A DNA stretch of 49,634 nucleotides from Prolixibacteraceae bacterium. GTDB lineage: Bacteria > Bacteroidota > Bacteroidia > Bacteroidales > Prolixibacteraceae. Position 1 is the stretch's first letter. Every line of letters begins with the position of its first letter. Shown one piece after another: positions 40,544 to 49,613 of this stretch. The translations under genes and the position numbers were made by a program. The notes beneath the pieces were generated by a model that was given only the letters and a program-made list of their open reading frames with translations, was not told the origin of the DNA and made no database searches. The stretch lies in NCBI GenBank assembly GCA_003457135.1, contig DMSQ01000044.1, forward strand, positions 1-49,634, in the 5' to 3' direction.

Positions 40544-41869
40544 ATGAAATCAAGAAATGTGATTGCAGGAATAATTCTTGCAATTTTCCTGACAGGAAAC
40601 ATTAAAGCACAGTCTGGCTATCAGCCTTCTGAGAAAAACCTCCAAAACAGGGAGTGGTTCCAAGATGCCAAATTCGGACTTTTCATTCACTGGGGAATGT
40701 ACTGCCAGATGGCCGGTGGCGGCGATCAGGGCATCGCCGAATGGATCATGAACCAGAAGAAAATCCCGATTGCCCAGTACGAAAAACTTCCCAACTTCTT
40801 TAATCCGGTCGCGTTTAATCCGGCTGAATGGGTATCAATGGTCAAAAAAGCAGGGATGAAATACATTACCATTACCAGCAAGCACCACGAGGGTTTTGCG
40901 ATGTATAATTCGAAAGTGAGCGATTACAATGTGGTGAAGCGGACGCCTTATGGCAAGGACATTATTAAAATGCTCAAAGACGAATGCGACAAACAGGGAA
41001 TCAAACTGTTCTTCTACTATTCGCAGCTCGACTGGCATCATCCGGACTATTTTCCACGTGGTAATACGGGCCAGGGTTATACCGGCCGGCCTGAAAAGGG
41101 TGACTGGAACAAATACATTGATTACATGAATGCCCAACTCACCGAACTCCTGACAAACTACGGAGAAATTGGCGGAATTTGGTTCGACGGAATGTGGGAT
41201 AAGTGGGACGCTCCCTGGCGACTGGATGAAACTTATGCTTTGATACACAAACTTCAGCCCGGAGCTTTGATCGGAAGCAACCATCATAAATTTCCTTTTC
41301 CGGGTGAAGATTTCCAGATGTACGAACGCGACCTTCCCGGAGAAAATTCAATGGGATTTAACCACACCGGCGCCATGTCTGATTTACCGCTCGAAATGTG
41401 CGAAACCATGAACGGTTCATGGGGTTTCAACTTGGTTGACAATCGCTACAAATCGACCACACAACTGCTTCAAACCTTGATCAAATCTTCAGGATATGGA
41501 GCGAATTTCCTACTGAATACCGGCCCGATGCCTAATGGGAAAATTCAGCCTGAAAATGTGGATACCTTAATGGTGATGGGCAAATGGCTCGAAAAATACG
41601 GAGAAACCATTTACGGAACCCGAAAAGGCCCGATCAACCCAGCAACATGGGGCGCTTCAACACAAAAGGATGGAAAAGTCTGGGTTCATGTTCTGAATTG
41701 CAATGAAGAGAACCTGTTCATCGGTAAACTTCCTAAAAAACTGAAAGCCGCCAAATTCTACGACGACCAGACAGTAGCAAAATTCAAGGAAACAGAATTT
41801 GGGGTAATCCTGAATATTCCGGCTGCTAAGAAAAAAACTGTTGATACGATTATTGAAATTGATTTTTAA
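40544..41869 (+). CDS. Secreted GH29 alpha-L-fucosidase
   Basis: The 441 residues have a signal peptide (LTGNIKA) and a GH29 barrel: WFQDAKFGLFIHWGMY (38-53), ITITSKHHEGFAMY (108-121), YYSQLDWHHPDYF and GGIWFDGMWDKW (210-221) with D215 as the expected nucleophile. ERDLPGEN at 261-268 is near the acid/base region of the family. A beta-sandwich follows from about 360. It would release fucose, or a related sugar, from host or plant glycans in the periplasm. It stands alone with its own promoter, so it may not belong to a polysaccharide-utilisation locus. Confidence 0.93.
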   Translation: MKSRNVIAGIILAIFLTGNIKAQSGYQPSEKNLQNREWFQDAKFGLFIHWGMYCQMAGGGDQGIAEWIMNQKKIPIAQYEKLPNFFNPVAFNPAEWVSMVKKAGMKYITITSKHHEGFAMYNSKVSDYNVVKRTPYGKDIIKMLKDECDKQGIKLFFYYSQLDWHHPDYFPRGNTGQGYTGRPEKGDWNKYIDYMNAQLTELLTNYGEIGGIWFDGMWDKWDAPWRLDETYALIHKLQPGALIGSNHHKFPFPGEDFQMYERDLPGENSMGFNHTGAMSDLPLEMCETMNGSWGFNLVDNRYKSTTQLLQTLIKSSGYGANFLLNTGPMPNGKIQPENVDTLMVMGKWLEKYGETIYGTRKGPINPATWGASTQKDGKVWVHVLNCNEENLFIGKLPKKLKAAKFYDDQTVAKFKETEFGVILNIPAAKKKTVDTIIEIDF

Positions 41870-41962
41870 TATCTTCGGGCGGTTTTGAAAAACAAACAAG
41901 AACAGATAATATCATATTATCCGAAAAAAAATTGATAATTGACCATACGTAAAATCAAAAAT

Positions 41963-44224
41963 ATGTTTGATCTGGATTTAATTTCTAAAAACTATCAGGA
42001 ATTAAGCGCTAAAATTGAGAAAACTAAGAAGCGCTTGAACAGGGCCTTAACTCTGTCTGAAAAAATCCTTTACGCACATTTGTATCAGGATCAGCCTTTG
42101 CTGGACTTCAAACGGGGAGCCGACTATGTTGATTTTGCTCCCGACCGGGTTGCCATGCAGGACGCCACAGCTCAAATGGCCTTACTGCAATTTATGAATT
42201 CAGGAAAAAGCAAAACCGCAGTTCCATCAACAGTCCATTGCGACCACCTGATTCAGGCCAGTAAGAATGGTTTGGCCGACCTGGAAGATGCCATCAAAAT
42301 CAACAAAGAAGTTTACGATTTCCTGGAATCAGTATCCAATAAATACGGAATTGGTTTCTGGAAACCAGGGGCAGGAATCATCCATCAGGTGGTGCTCGAA
42401 AACTATGCTTTTCCGGGAGGTATGATGATTGGAACCGACTCGCACACCGTAAATGCCGGAGGTTTGGGCATGGTCGCTATCGGAGTTGGCGGCGCCGATG
42501 CCGTTGATGTGATGGCCGGAATGGCCTGGGAACTTAAATTTCCGAAGTTAATTGGAGTTAAGCTAACCGGAAAACTGAACGGCTGGACAGCTCCCAAAGA
42601 TATTATACTCAAAGTTGCCGGAATCCTGACCGTGAAAGGCGGAACCGGAGCAATTATCGAATATTTCGGCGAAGGCGCCCAATCAATTTCTTGTACCGGG
42701 AAAGGTACAATCTGCAACATGGGCGCTGAAGTTGGCGCCACCACTTCAACTTTTGGATATGACGAATCGATGGAACGCTACCTTCGGGCAACAGGCCGCG
42801 CAGCAGTAGCCGATCTGGCCAACGGAGTCAAAGAACATTTATCTGCCGATCCTGAAGTTTATGCCAATCCTGAAAAGTATTTCGATCAGGTAATAGAAAT
42901 AAATCTGGATGAATTGGAACCTTATATTAATGGTCCGTTTACACCCGATCGTGCCACTCCGATTTCAAAAATGGCCGAAGTGGCCAAAGAAAACGGCTGG
43001 CCAACTAAAATTGAAGTTGGTTTGATTGGTTCGTGTACCAATTCATCGTACGAAGACATTTCGCGTTCGGCATCGCTCGCCCAACAAGCCGTTGATAAAA
43101 AACTAAAATCGAAAGCTGAATTCACCATTACTCCTGGATCAGAATTGGTAAGATATACCATTGACCGCGACGGTTTTATTGATATTTTCAACCAGATTGG
43201 TGCAAGCGTATTTGCCAATGCCTGTGGTCCGTGTATCGGTCAATGGTCGCGCCCGGGAGCCGAAAAAGGAGAAAAAAACACCATCATCCACTCCTTCAAC
43301 CGGAATTTTTCGAAACGGGCCGACGGAAATCCAAACACCCACGCTTTCGTAGCTTCTCCTGAAATCGTAACCGCATTGGCTATTGCAGGTGATCTTACAT
43401 TCAATCCGTTAACTGATTACCTGATCAACGAAAACGGAGATAAGGTAAAACTGGATATTCCTTCAGGACAGGAACTTCCGGCGAAAGGTTTTGATGTGGA
43501 AGATGCCGGATTTCAGGCTCCTGCTGAAAACGGTTCTTCAATCCAGGTAAAAGTTGCTTCTGATTCTTCAAGGCTTCAACTGCTTCAACCATTTGAAGCA
43601 TGGAACGGAGAAAACCTGATGGGCGCCAAACTACTGATCAAAGCCAAAGGGAAATGTACTACCGACCATATTTCGATGGCTGGCCCGTGGTTGCGTTACC
43701 GTGGCCATCTCGACAATATTTCGAATAACATGCTCATTGGAGCAGTAAATGCCTTTAATGACCAGGCTAATAAAGTTAAAAATCAACTTACCGGCGAATA
43801 TGGCGAAGTGCCTGCCGTTCAACGTGCTTACAAAGCAGCAGGCCTGGCTACAATTGTAGTGGGCGATCAGAATTACGGTGAAGGTTCGTCGCGCGAACAT
43901 GCGGCCATGGAGCCTCGTCATCTGGGAGTAAAAGCGGTAATTGTAAAATCGTTTGCACGAATCCACGAAACCAACCTGAAAAAGCAGGGCATGCTCGGTC
44001 TGACTTTTGCCAATGAACCAGACTATGACATCATTCAGGAAGACGATACGTTCAACTTTGTTGACCTGAAGGAATTTGCGCCGGGAAAGCAATTGACACT
44101 TGAAATCGTTCATGCTGACCAGACCAAAGATGTAATAAAGCTGAATCATACCTACAACCAACAGCAAATAGACTGGTTTAAAGCCGGTTCGGCATTAGAT
44201 TTAATCCGTAAACAAAACTTATAA
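41963..44224 (+). CDS. acnA: Aconitate hydratase (mitochondrial type)
   Basis: The ATG at 41963 gives 753 residues; a TTG eight codons earlier is less likely. The [4Fe-4S] ligands are Cys358 (GSCTNSS), Cys421 and Cys424 (CGPCIGQW), with the 63-residue spacing of mitochondrial aconitase. STVHCDHL (90-97), GTDSHTVNAGGLG (157-169) and the swivelling-domain GDQNYGEGSSREHAAMEPRH follow. It interconverts citrate and isocitrate. A mitochondrial-like aconitase grouped with isocitrate dehydrogenase and citrate synthase is known from Bacteroides fragilis. It opens a four-gene TCA cluster. Confidence 0.96.
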   Translation: MFDLDLISKNYQELSAKIEKTKKRLNRALTLSEKILYAHLYQDQPLLDFKRGADYVDFAPDRVAMQDATAQMALLQFMNSGKSKTAVPSTVHCDHLIQASKNGLADLEDAIKINKEVYDFLESVSNKYGIGFWKPGAGIIHQVVLENYAFPGGMMIGTDSHTVNAGGLGMVAIGVGGADAVDVMAGMAWELKFPKLIGVKLTGKLNGWTAPKDIILKVAGILTVKGGTGAIIEYFGEGAQSISCTGKGTICNMGAEVGATTSTFGYDESMERYLRATGRAAVADLANGVKEHLSADPEVYANPEKYFDQVIEINLDELEPYINGPFTPDRATPISKMAEVAKENGWPTKIEVGLIGSCTNSSYEDISRSASLAQQAVDKKLKSKAEFTITPGSELVRYTIDRDGFIDIFNQIGASVFANACGPCIGQWSRPGAEKGEKNTIIHSFNRNFSKRADGNPNTHAFVASPEIVTALAIAGDLTFNPLTDYLINENGDKVKLDIPSGQELPAKGFDVEDAGFQAPAENGSSIQVKVASDSSRLQLLQPFEAWNGENLMGAKLLIKAKGKCTTDHISMAGPWLRYRGHLDNISNNMLIGAVNAFNDQANKVKNQLTGEYGEVPAVQRAYKAAGLATIVVGDQNYGEGSSREHAAMEPRHLGVKAVIVKSFARIHETNLKKQGMLGLTFANEPDYDIIQEDDTFNFVDLKEFAPGKQLTLEIVHADQTKDVIKLNHTYNQQQIDWFKAGSALDLIRKQNL

Positions 44225-44234
44225 AACATTAAAA

Positions 44235-44391
44235 AACCACATAGACACATAGTTCACATAGAAAAGTTTAAACCAGTTAACTCTATGTTTCACTGCGTCC
44301 TCCTGTGGTAAAAACAAACAAATAACTAAAAATCAACCACACAAATCACATACAAAAATTATTAACTATGTGTTCTATGTGTCTATGTGGT
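44235..44391. repeat. 157-bp element with CATAGACACATAG terminal inverted repeats
   Basis: The left end ACCACATAGACACATAG (from 44236) is mirrored by CTATGTGTCTATGTGGT at the right end (44375-44391). The first 30 bases are the exact reverse complement of 9361-9390. The interior holds no reading frame. It nearly fills the 181-base gap between aconitase and isocitrate dehydrogenase and might affect their coupling. Confidence 0.85.
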
Positions 44392-44405
44392 AAAAAAAAC
44401 TAAAA

Positions 44406-45632
44406 ATGAATAAAATTAAAGTAGCAAACCCGGTAGTTGACCTTGACGGAGATGAAATGACTCGTGTAATCTGGTCCTTCATCAAAGAGAAATTGATTTT
44501 TCCATATCTGGATATTGATATTAAATATTTCGATTTGGGAATCGAACACCGCGATTTAACCAACGATCAGGTAACAGTTGATGCCGCGAACGCCATCAAA
44601 CAATACGGTGTAGGCATAAAATGCGCCACCATTACCCCTGACGAAGCCCGTGTAGAGGAATTCGGCCTCAAAAAAATGTGGAAATCGCCCAATGGAACAA
44701 TCCGTAATATCCTGGATGGAACTGTTTTTCGCGAACCGATCATCATCAGCAACATTCCCCGATTGGTTCCTGGATGGAAAATGCCAATCTGCATAGGCCG
44801 TCATGCTTTCGGTGATCAATATCGTGCAACAGACTTTGTGACCAAAGGAAAAGGTAAACTGACCATTACATTTACCCCGGAAGATGGCAGCAAGGAAACT
44901 TCTTTCGAAGTGTATAATTTTGCCGGCGACGGCGTTGCCTTGGCCATGTACAACACTGACGAATCCATCTCCGGTTTTGCCCGCGCCTGCATGAATCAGG
45001 CATTGGCTAAAAAATGGCCGCTTTATTTATCAACCAAAAATACTATCCTGAAAAAATATGATGGACGGTTCAAGGACATTTTTCAGGATATTTTTGATGC
45101 CGAATTTAAAACAGCCTTTGCTGAAGCCGGAATCACTTATGAACACCGCCTGATTGATGATATGGTGGCTGCCTGCATGAAATGGGAAGGCGGATTTGTT
45201 TGGGCATGCAAAAATTATGATGGCGATGTCCAGTCGGACACTGTTGCCCAGGGATTTGGATCGCTTGGACTGATGACTTCAACACTGGTCACTCCGGATG
45301 GAAAAACGATGGAAGCTGAAGCAGCACACGGAACTGTAACACGTCATTTCCGTATGCATCAGCAGGGAAAACCGACTTCAACAAATCCAATTGCTTCCAT
45401 TTATGCCTGGACCAGAGGCTTGGCTTTCAGAGGCAAACTGGACGGAAACCAGGAATTGATTGATTTTGCCCTGGCCCTGGAAGAGGTGTGTGTCGAAACT
45501 GTCGAAAGTGGTAAGATGACCAAAGATTTGGCTTTGATTGTTTATGGCAACGACCTGAAAACGGAAAATTACCTGACCACGGAAGGATTTCTGGATGCAA
45601 TTGACGAAAACCTTCAGAAGAAGCTGAAGTAA
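44406..45632 (+). CDS. icd: NADP-type isocitrate dehydrogenase, subfamily II (eukaryote-like)
   Basis: The 408 residues match the dimeric human IDH1/IDH2-like group: NPVVDLDGDEMTRVIW (9-24), TITPDEARVEEFGLKKMW, SPNGTIRNILDGTVFREPI, RHAFGDQYRATDF and EAAHGTVTRHFRMHQQGK. It decarboxylates isocitrate to 2-oxoglutarate, with NADP expected in this group (the HGTVTRH loop). It starts 181 bases after aconitase, beyond a repeat element. A second isocitrate dehydrogenase of a different subfamily begins 35 bases downstream, which is unusual. Confidence 0.96.
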   Translation: MNKIKVANPVVDLDGDEMTRVIWSFIKEKLIFPYLDIDIKYFDLGIEHRDLTNDQVTVDAANAIKQYGVGIKCATITPDEARVEEFGLKKMWKSPNGTIRNILDGTVFREPIIISNIPRLVPGWKMPICIGRHAFGDQYRATDFVTKGKGKLTITFTPEDGSKETSFEVYNFAGDGVALAMYNTDESISGFARACMNQALAKKWPLYLSTKNTILKKYDGRFKDIFQDIFDAEFKTAFAEAGITYEHRLIDDMVAACMKWEGGFVWACKNYDGDVQSDTVAQGFGSLGLMTSTLVTPDGKTMEAEAAHGTVTRHFRMHQQGKPTSTNPIASIYAWTRGLAFRGKLDGNQELIDFALALEEVCVETVESGKMTKDLALIVYGNDLKTENYLTTEGFLDAIDENLQKKLK

Positions 45633-45667
45633 TTAGTATTCACATCACGAAAGTAAAGACATCAAAC

Positions 45668-46933
45668 ATGAGCCAAAACATCGAATTTAAGAACGGCAAG
45701 GTAATCGTCCCCGACCAGCCGACCATTCCGTTTATTGAAGGCGATGGTATAGGGAAAGATATCACAGAACCAAGCCAACGGGTTATCAATGCTGCTGTTA
45801 AGGCAGCTTATGGCGATTCGAAGAAACTCATCTGGAAAGAAGTTCTGGCAGGTAAAAAAGCATTTGACCTGACTGGTGAATATATGCCCGATGAAACGCT
45901 CAAAGCTTTTCAGGAATATCTGGTCGGAATCAAAGGTCCGCTTGAAACACCGGTTGGCGAAGGAATCCGTTCGTTAAATGTTGCCTTGCGGCAAACTTTG
46001 GATCTGTATGTTTGTCTGCGTCCAATCCGTTGGTTTAAAGGTGTCCCCTCGCCTGTCCGTTATCCGGAGTTGGTTGATATGCACATTTTCAGGGAAAATA
46101 CAGAAGATATTTACGCCGGTATTGAGTTTATGACCGGCAGCGCTGAGGCCATCAAATTTTGTGATTTTTTAATTAACGAAATGGAGGTTGATGTAATCCG
46201 ATTTCCTGAAAGTAGCTCGTTTGGTGTGAAACCTGTTTCAAAAGAAGGCTCGGAGCGGCTAATCAGGGCAGCCATTAAGTATGCCATTGAACGGGAACTG
46301 CCTTCTGTAACTATTGTTCACAAAGGGAACATCATGAAATTTACTGAAGGCGCTTTCAAAAACTGGGGCTACGATTTGGCAGAAGCTGAATTTGCGCATC
46401 AGACATTTACCATGCGAAAATTTCAGCAAATTGCTCGGGAAAATGGATTGAAAGAAGCGAAAACTGCCTTTTCAAAGGCAAAAGCGATGGGCAAAGTCAT
46501 TGTTAAAGATGTTATAACCGATGCATTCCTTCAGGAAAGTTTATTGCACCCATACGAACATTCAGTAATTGCTACGTTAAACCTTAACGGCGACTACATT
46601 TCAGACCAGTTGGCGGCAATGGTTGGTGGTATCGGCATTTCTCCCGGGGCAAACATTAACTACATCAGTGGCTATGCTATTTTTGAAGCAACCCACGGAA
46701 CAGCTCCAAATATTGCCGGTACCGGAAAAGCGAATCCTGGCTCACTTATACTTTCGGGAGCAATGATGCTCGAATACCTGGGCTGGTACGAGGCTGCAGA
46801 ACATGTATATGATGCTATGGATCATACCTTTTCGAAACGTAAAGTCACTTCAGACTTGTTCAATATGATGGAAGGGGCAACTTTATTAACGACTTCCGAA
46901 TTTGCAGATGAAATTATTCGAAATATTCATTAA
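45668..46933 (+). CDS. Isocitrate dehydrogenase, subfamily I (E. coli-like fold), predicted NAD-dependent
   Basis: The 421 residues resemble E. coli Icd: PFIEGDGIGKD (21-31), GIRSLNVALRQ (99-109) with the substrate serine S102, FRENTEDIYAGIE (141-153), VHKGNIMKFTEGAFKNWGY and IKG/NLNGDYISD regions. The cofactor positions differ from NADP enzymes: E. coli K344, Y345, V351, Y391 and R395 correspond here to N348, I349, A355, S395 and N399. Loss of the basic and tyrosine contacts to the 2'-phosphate, with Ile and Ala as in engineered NAD-preferring mutants, predicts NAD use. It lies between the NADP-type enzyme and citrate synthase in one apparent operon. Confidence 0.93.
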   Translation: MSQNIEFKNGKVIVPDQPTIPFIEGDGIGKDITEPSQRVINAAVKAAYGDSKKLIWKEVLAGKKAFDLTGEYMPDETLKAFQEYLVGIKGPLETPVGEGIRSLNVALRQTLDLYVCLRPIRWFKGVPSPVRYPELVDMHIFRENTEDIYAGIEFMTGSAEAIKFCDFLINEMEVDVIRFPESSSFGVKPVSKEGSERLIRAAIKYAIERELPSVTIVHKGNIMKFTEGAFKNWGYDLAEAEFAHQTFTMRKFQQIARENGLKEAKTAFSKAKAMGKVIVKDVITDAFLQESLLHPYEHSVIATLNLNGDYISDQLAAMVGGIGISPGANINYISGYAIFEATHGTAPNIAGTGKANPGSLILSGAMMLEYLGWYEAAEHVYDAMDHTFSKRKVTSDLFNMMEGATLLTTSEFADEIIRNIH

Positions 46934-46977
46934 TTTAGAGGACTAAATCAGGATCACGATTAAAAACCAAAAATAGT

Positions 46978-48294
46978 ATGGAATACATAAAAAACAGGTT
47001 CTATGAAAAAGCCATGAAAAACATGGCAGATTTCCACAAGTTAAGAAGAGATTATGGAGATGTAGTTTTAGGACAGGTAACTATTGATCAGGTGCTTTCC
47101 GGCATGAAGGGCATACCGGCACTTCTGACTGAGACATCAAAGCTTGATGCCAATGAAGGTATCAGGTTTAGAGGTTATTCACTTCCGGAATTACAACAAA
47201 AACTACCCAAATTGGAAGAAGAAGGAGAACCCCTTCCTGAAGGATTGTTTTATCTGATGATGATTGGAGAAATTCCTGAAAAAGAAGATGTTCTTAATAT
47301 TTCGAAGGATTGGGCAACCCGCGCCCATGTTCCACAGCACACTTTCGATGTGATAAATGCCCTGCCAAAAAACAGCAGGCCTATGACCCAGTTTAGCGCC
47401 GCAATTATTTCGATGGCCTACGATTCTGTATTCATGAAAGCCTATCGCGCTGGTGTAAACAAAAAATTCTACTGGGACTTCATGTACGAAGATATCATGA
47501 ACCTGATTGCACGTTTACCCCGAATTGCCGCATACATCTATCGCCGTATTTACCACAACGGAAATCACATTGAACCTAACCCAACCCTCGACTGGGCAGG
47601 AAACCTGGCTCACATGATGGGTTTTGATTCAGTTGAGGTTAAACGCCTGCTTCGCTTGTATATGGTTATACATGCCGATCATGAAGGTGGAAATGTTTCG
47701 GCTCATGCCACCCATCTGGTTGGTTCGGCCTTGAGCAATGCCTATTATTCGTTTGCTGCCGGGATGGTTGGGCTGGCTGGCCCGCTGCATGGTTTTGCCA
47801 ACCAGGAGGTGATGGACTGGATGGCTGAAATGATCCAGCAACTGGGAACTGACGAACCTACTGATTCTCAGATTGCAGCCTATATTGAACAAACTCTGAT
47901 ACAAGGCCGTGTGGTACCTGGTTACGGACATGCCGTGCTGAGGATCACCGACCCTCGTTTCACCGTTCAGCAACAATTTGCCGAAAAATACATCGTGAAC
48001 GACAAATTGATCAATGTAGTGAATGCCATCTATCGGGTGGCTCCGCCAATTTTGGAAGCTACCGGTAAAATCAAGAATCCATGGCCTAATGTGGATGCAT
48101 TCAGTGGGTCGTTGCTTAATCATTACGGAATTACAGAATCTAATTTTTATACCGTACTTTTTGGCGTTTCGCGATCACTGGGAGTACTATCTTCTTTAGT
48201 TTTCGACCGTGTATATGGGCTTCCGCTCGAACGCCCGTCGTCGCAAACGCTGAGTTGGTTCATGAACAAAGCCGGAATTAAACACGAAGAATAA
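46978..48294 (+). CDS. gltA: Citrate synthase, eukaryote-like (type I)
   Basis: The 438-residue enzyme follows the mitochondrial pattern, with FRGYSLPELQQKLPK, HADHEGGNVSAHATHLVGSA (232-251) and LAGPLHGFANQE (266-277). Catalytic residues are His271, His318 (GYGHAVLR) and Asp373 (NVDAFSG). It condenses oxaloacetate with acetyl-CoA. With aconitase and the two isocitrate dehydrogenases upstream it makes the oxidative branch to 2-oxoglutarate, as in Bacteroides, where this cluster supplies glutamate. It ends the operon; a strong terminator follows within 25 bases. Confidence 0.96.
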   Translation: MEYIKNRFYEKAMKNMADFHKLRRDYGDVVLGQVTIDQVLSGMKGIPALLTETSKLDANEGIRFRGYSLPELQQKLPKLEEEGEPLPEGLFYLMMIGEIPEKEDVLNISKDWATRAHVPQHTFDVINALPKNSRPMTQFSAAIISMAYDSVFMKAYRAGVNKKFYWDFMYEDIMNLIARLPRIAAYIYRRIYHNGNHIEPNPTLDWAGNLAHMMGFDSVEVKRLLRLYMVIHADHEGGNVSAHATHLVGSALSNAYYSFAAGMVGLAGPLHGFANQEVMDWMAEMIQQLGTDEPTDSQIAAYIEQTLIQGRVVPGYGHAVLRITDPRFTVQQQFAEKYIVNDKLINVVNAIYRVAPPILEATGKIKNPWPNVDAFSGSLLNHYGITESNFYTVLFGVSRSLGVLSSLVFDRVYGLPLERPSSQTLSWFMNKAGIKHEE

Positions 48295-48316
48295 ATTTAC
48301 CAAATTTAGAATTTAG

Positions 48317-48347
48317 AAGAGGCTGGACATGGAGTTCAGCCTCTTTT
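48317..48347. terminator. Strong intrinsic terminator after citrate synthase
   Basis: AAGAGGCTG (48317-48325) and CAGCCTCTT (48337-48345) form a perfect nine-base stem with an 11-base loop, followed by TTGG and a T-rich stretch. It lies between convergent genes and may serve both directions. Confidence 0.85.
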
Positions 48348-48356
48348 GGTTTTGGG

Positions 48357-49142
48357 TTATTCGAACCTGAAGTATTTCATAACACCTTCCAGATCGTGAA
48401 GTGGTTTTAATGAAACTTCAGTCCCGGTATCGCCTTTTACTGAATAATCAAACGGATTATCCAGATCAATAATCAGGAAGACCATGTATGATATCAGAAA
48501 AGTAACCAGTAATGTAAAAAACAAAGAGGCATAAAATGGTTCAATTTTGATGATAATAAGACCTAATCCGATTAAAAAGCCCATCACTTCAACAATGGCA
48601 TAGGCCGAACCAATAAAATTGGTATCACGGATAGTATCAATGCGCAAAATCAGTTTCCGGATATTGTTTTGCTCATTCTTCATTTTCACAATATAGGCTG
48701 GCTGAATACCTTCCTTATCTAACTCAACGAAAAAATCGTTCATTTGTGCGAGCTTTTCGAACACTATTTTAGTCCGTTCTTTTTTGTAGAACCAGTCCAA
48801 CAGGGAATTCATAAACGTCTTTTCAAATTCAATGAATTTCCGGGCAGTTTCAGAGTTTTTGCTTTTCCAAATGGTGTAGGCATCGTCCATCAGGGCTTTC
48901 ATCGAAGCTGAAAGCTCACTGGGAATTTTCTCACTTTCCTTGTAGTCTGAAAGTACTCCGCTAATCAGAAAACCAATCAGGAATATGGTTCCGGCTACCA
49001 AGCTGGTAAAAAGAGCATTTAACTCCATCACTTCCAAACCAAATTTGTGCGAAAGAAGCTTCAGTACTGCAATTAGAATCATCAGTGGCATAACTTTAAC
49101 GGCAATTGACCATTTCTGCCAGAGTTGTTTTGGGGATCTCAT
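48357..49142 (-). CDS. Four-span membrane protein, bestrophin/DUF4239-like
   Basis: The 261 residues have hydrophobic segments at about 15-32, 43-65, 184-200 and 204-226, and a long charged helical loop between the pairs (about 66-180). SLVAGTIFLIGFLISGVLSD YKESEKIPSE is the kind of stretch seen in bestrophin-like or DUF4239 membrane proteins, where a second hydrophobic helix is followed by an acidic linker. The C-terminus NPFDYSVKGDTGTEVSLKPL is similar to that group. An ion-channel role is a guess. It converges with citrate synthase. Confidence 0.6.
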   Translation of the reverse strand: MRSPKQLWQKWSIAVKVMPLMILIAVLKLLSHKFGLEVMELNALFTSLVAGTIFLIGFLISGVLSDYKESEKIPSELSASMKALMDDAYTIWKSKNSETARKFIEFEKTFMNSLLDWFYKKERTKIVFEKLAQMNDFFVELDKEGIQPAYIVKMKNEQNNIRKLILRIDTIRDTNFIGSAYAIVEVMGFLIGLGLIIIKIEPFYASLFFTLLVTFLISYMVFLIIDLDNPFDYSVKGDTGTEVSLKPLHDLEGVMKYFRFE

Positions 49143-49298
49143 AAGGATGAATATTTCGAAAATGTAATTTATTTTTTATGCTTCTTTAATTCCTGATCAA
49201 AATCTATTTCTAAGAACATGTTTGAGGGCAGAATGTTCCAAAATGGAACTAACTGCATCTTCGGTTGCCAGCGTTTGTTTTTTTGCTATAACTTTTGG

Positions 49299-49613
49299 TT
49301 ATTTCCCTTCAATAATCTGTATTTCTTCTGGCGTCAGTTCGTAATGCTGATAAACCAATTCATCAATTTTACGCTCTAAATCATTAGTGACAACATTTGT
49401 GTCATGCCTTTTTGCCTTGATGATTTGATTTACAAGCTCTTCAATAGCTAGTTTTTGTTCGATCGTCACTTTAGCTATTGGTATTTGCCCGAAGTATTGC
49501 CAAATTAACTGGTAGCCATTTTGTATCGCTGTGCAATATTTTGAAATTAACCACCAACCTATTTTCGAATTAAGGATGCCAACTAAAAATTTATCGTCTT
49601 TAGGTATAATCCA
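49299..49613 (-). pseudogene. C-terminal fragment of a type IIG-like restriction-modification protein, interrupted at window edge
   Basis: The minus strand encodes 104 residues from WIIPKDDKFLVGILNSKIGW to KIDELVYQHYELTPEEIQII and EGK, ending with TAA at 49301-49299. NSKIGWWLISKY, NGYQLIWQYFGQIPI and the VYQHYELTPEE ending are typical of the TaqI-like target-recognition domain of Eco57I/type IIG enzymes. In this frame there is a TGA at 49616-49614 and only six codons before the window ends. The plus-one frame there reads FLMDTHDGLY, which could be the continuation after a frameshift. So the gene is either broken or misread. The 49143-49298 gap holds only a small hairpin GTTCCAaaaTGGAAC (49235-49249). 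Confidence 0.7.

Noticed and set aside
43631..44167. 178-codon minus-strand reading frame
   Set aside because: Antisense to the conserved C-terminal domain of aconitase; no family features.
47629..48123. 164-codon minus-strand reading frame
   Set aside because: Antisense to the citrate synthase catalytic region; composition follows the coding strand.
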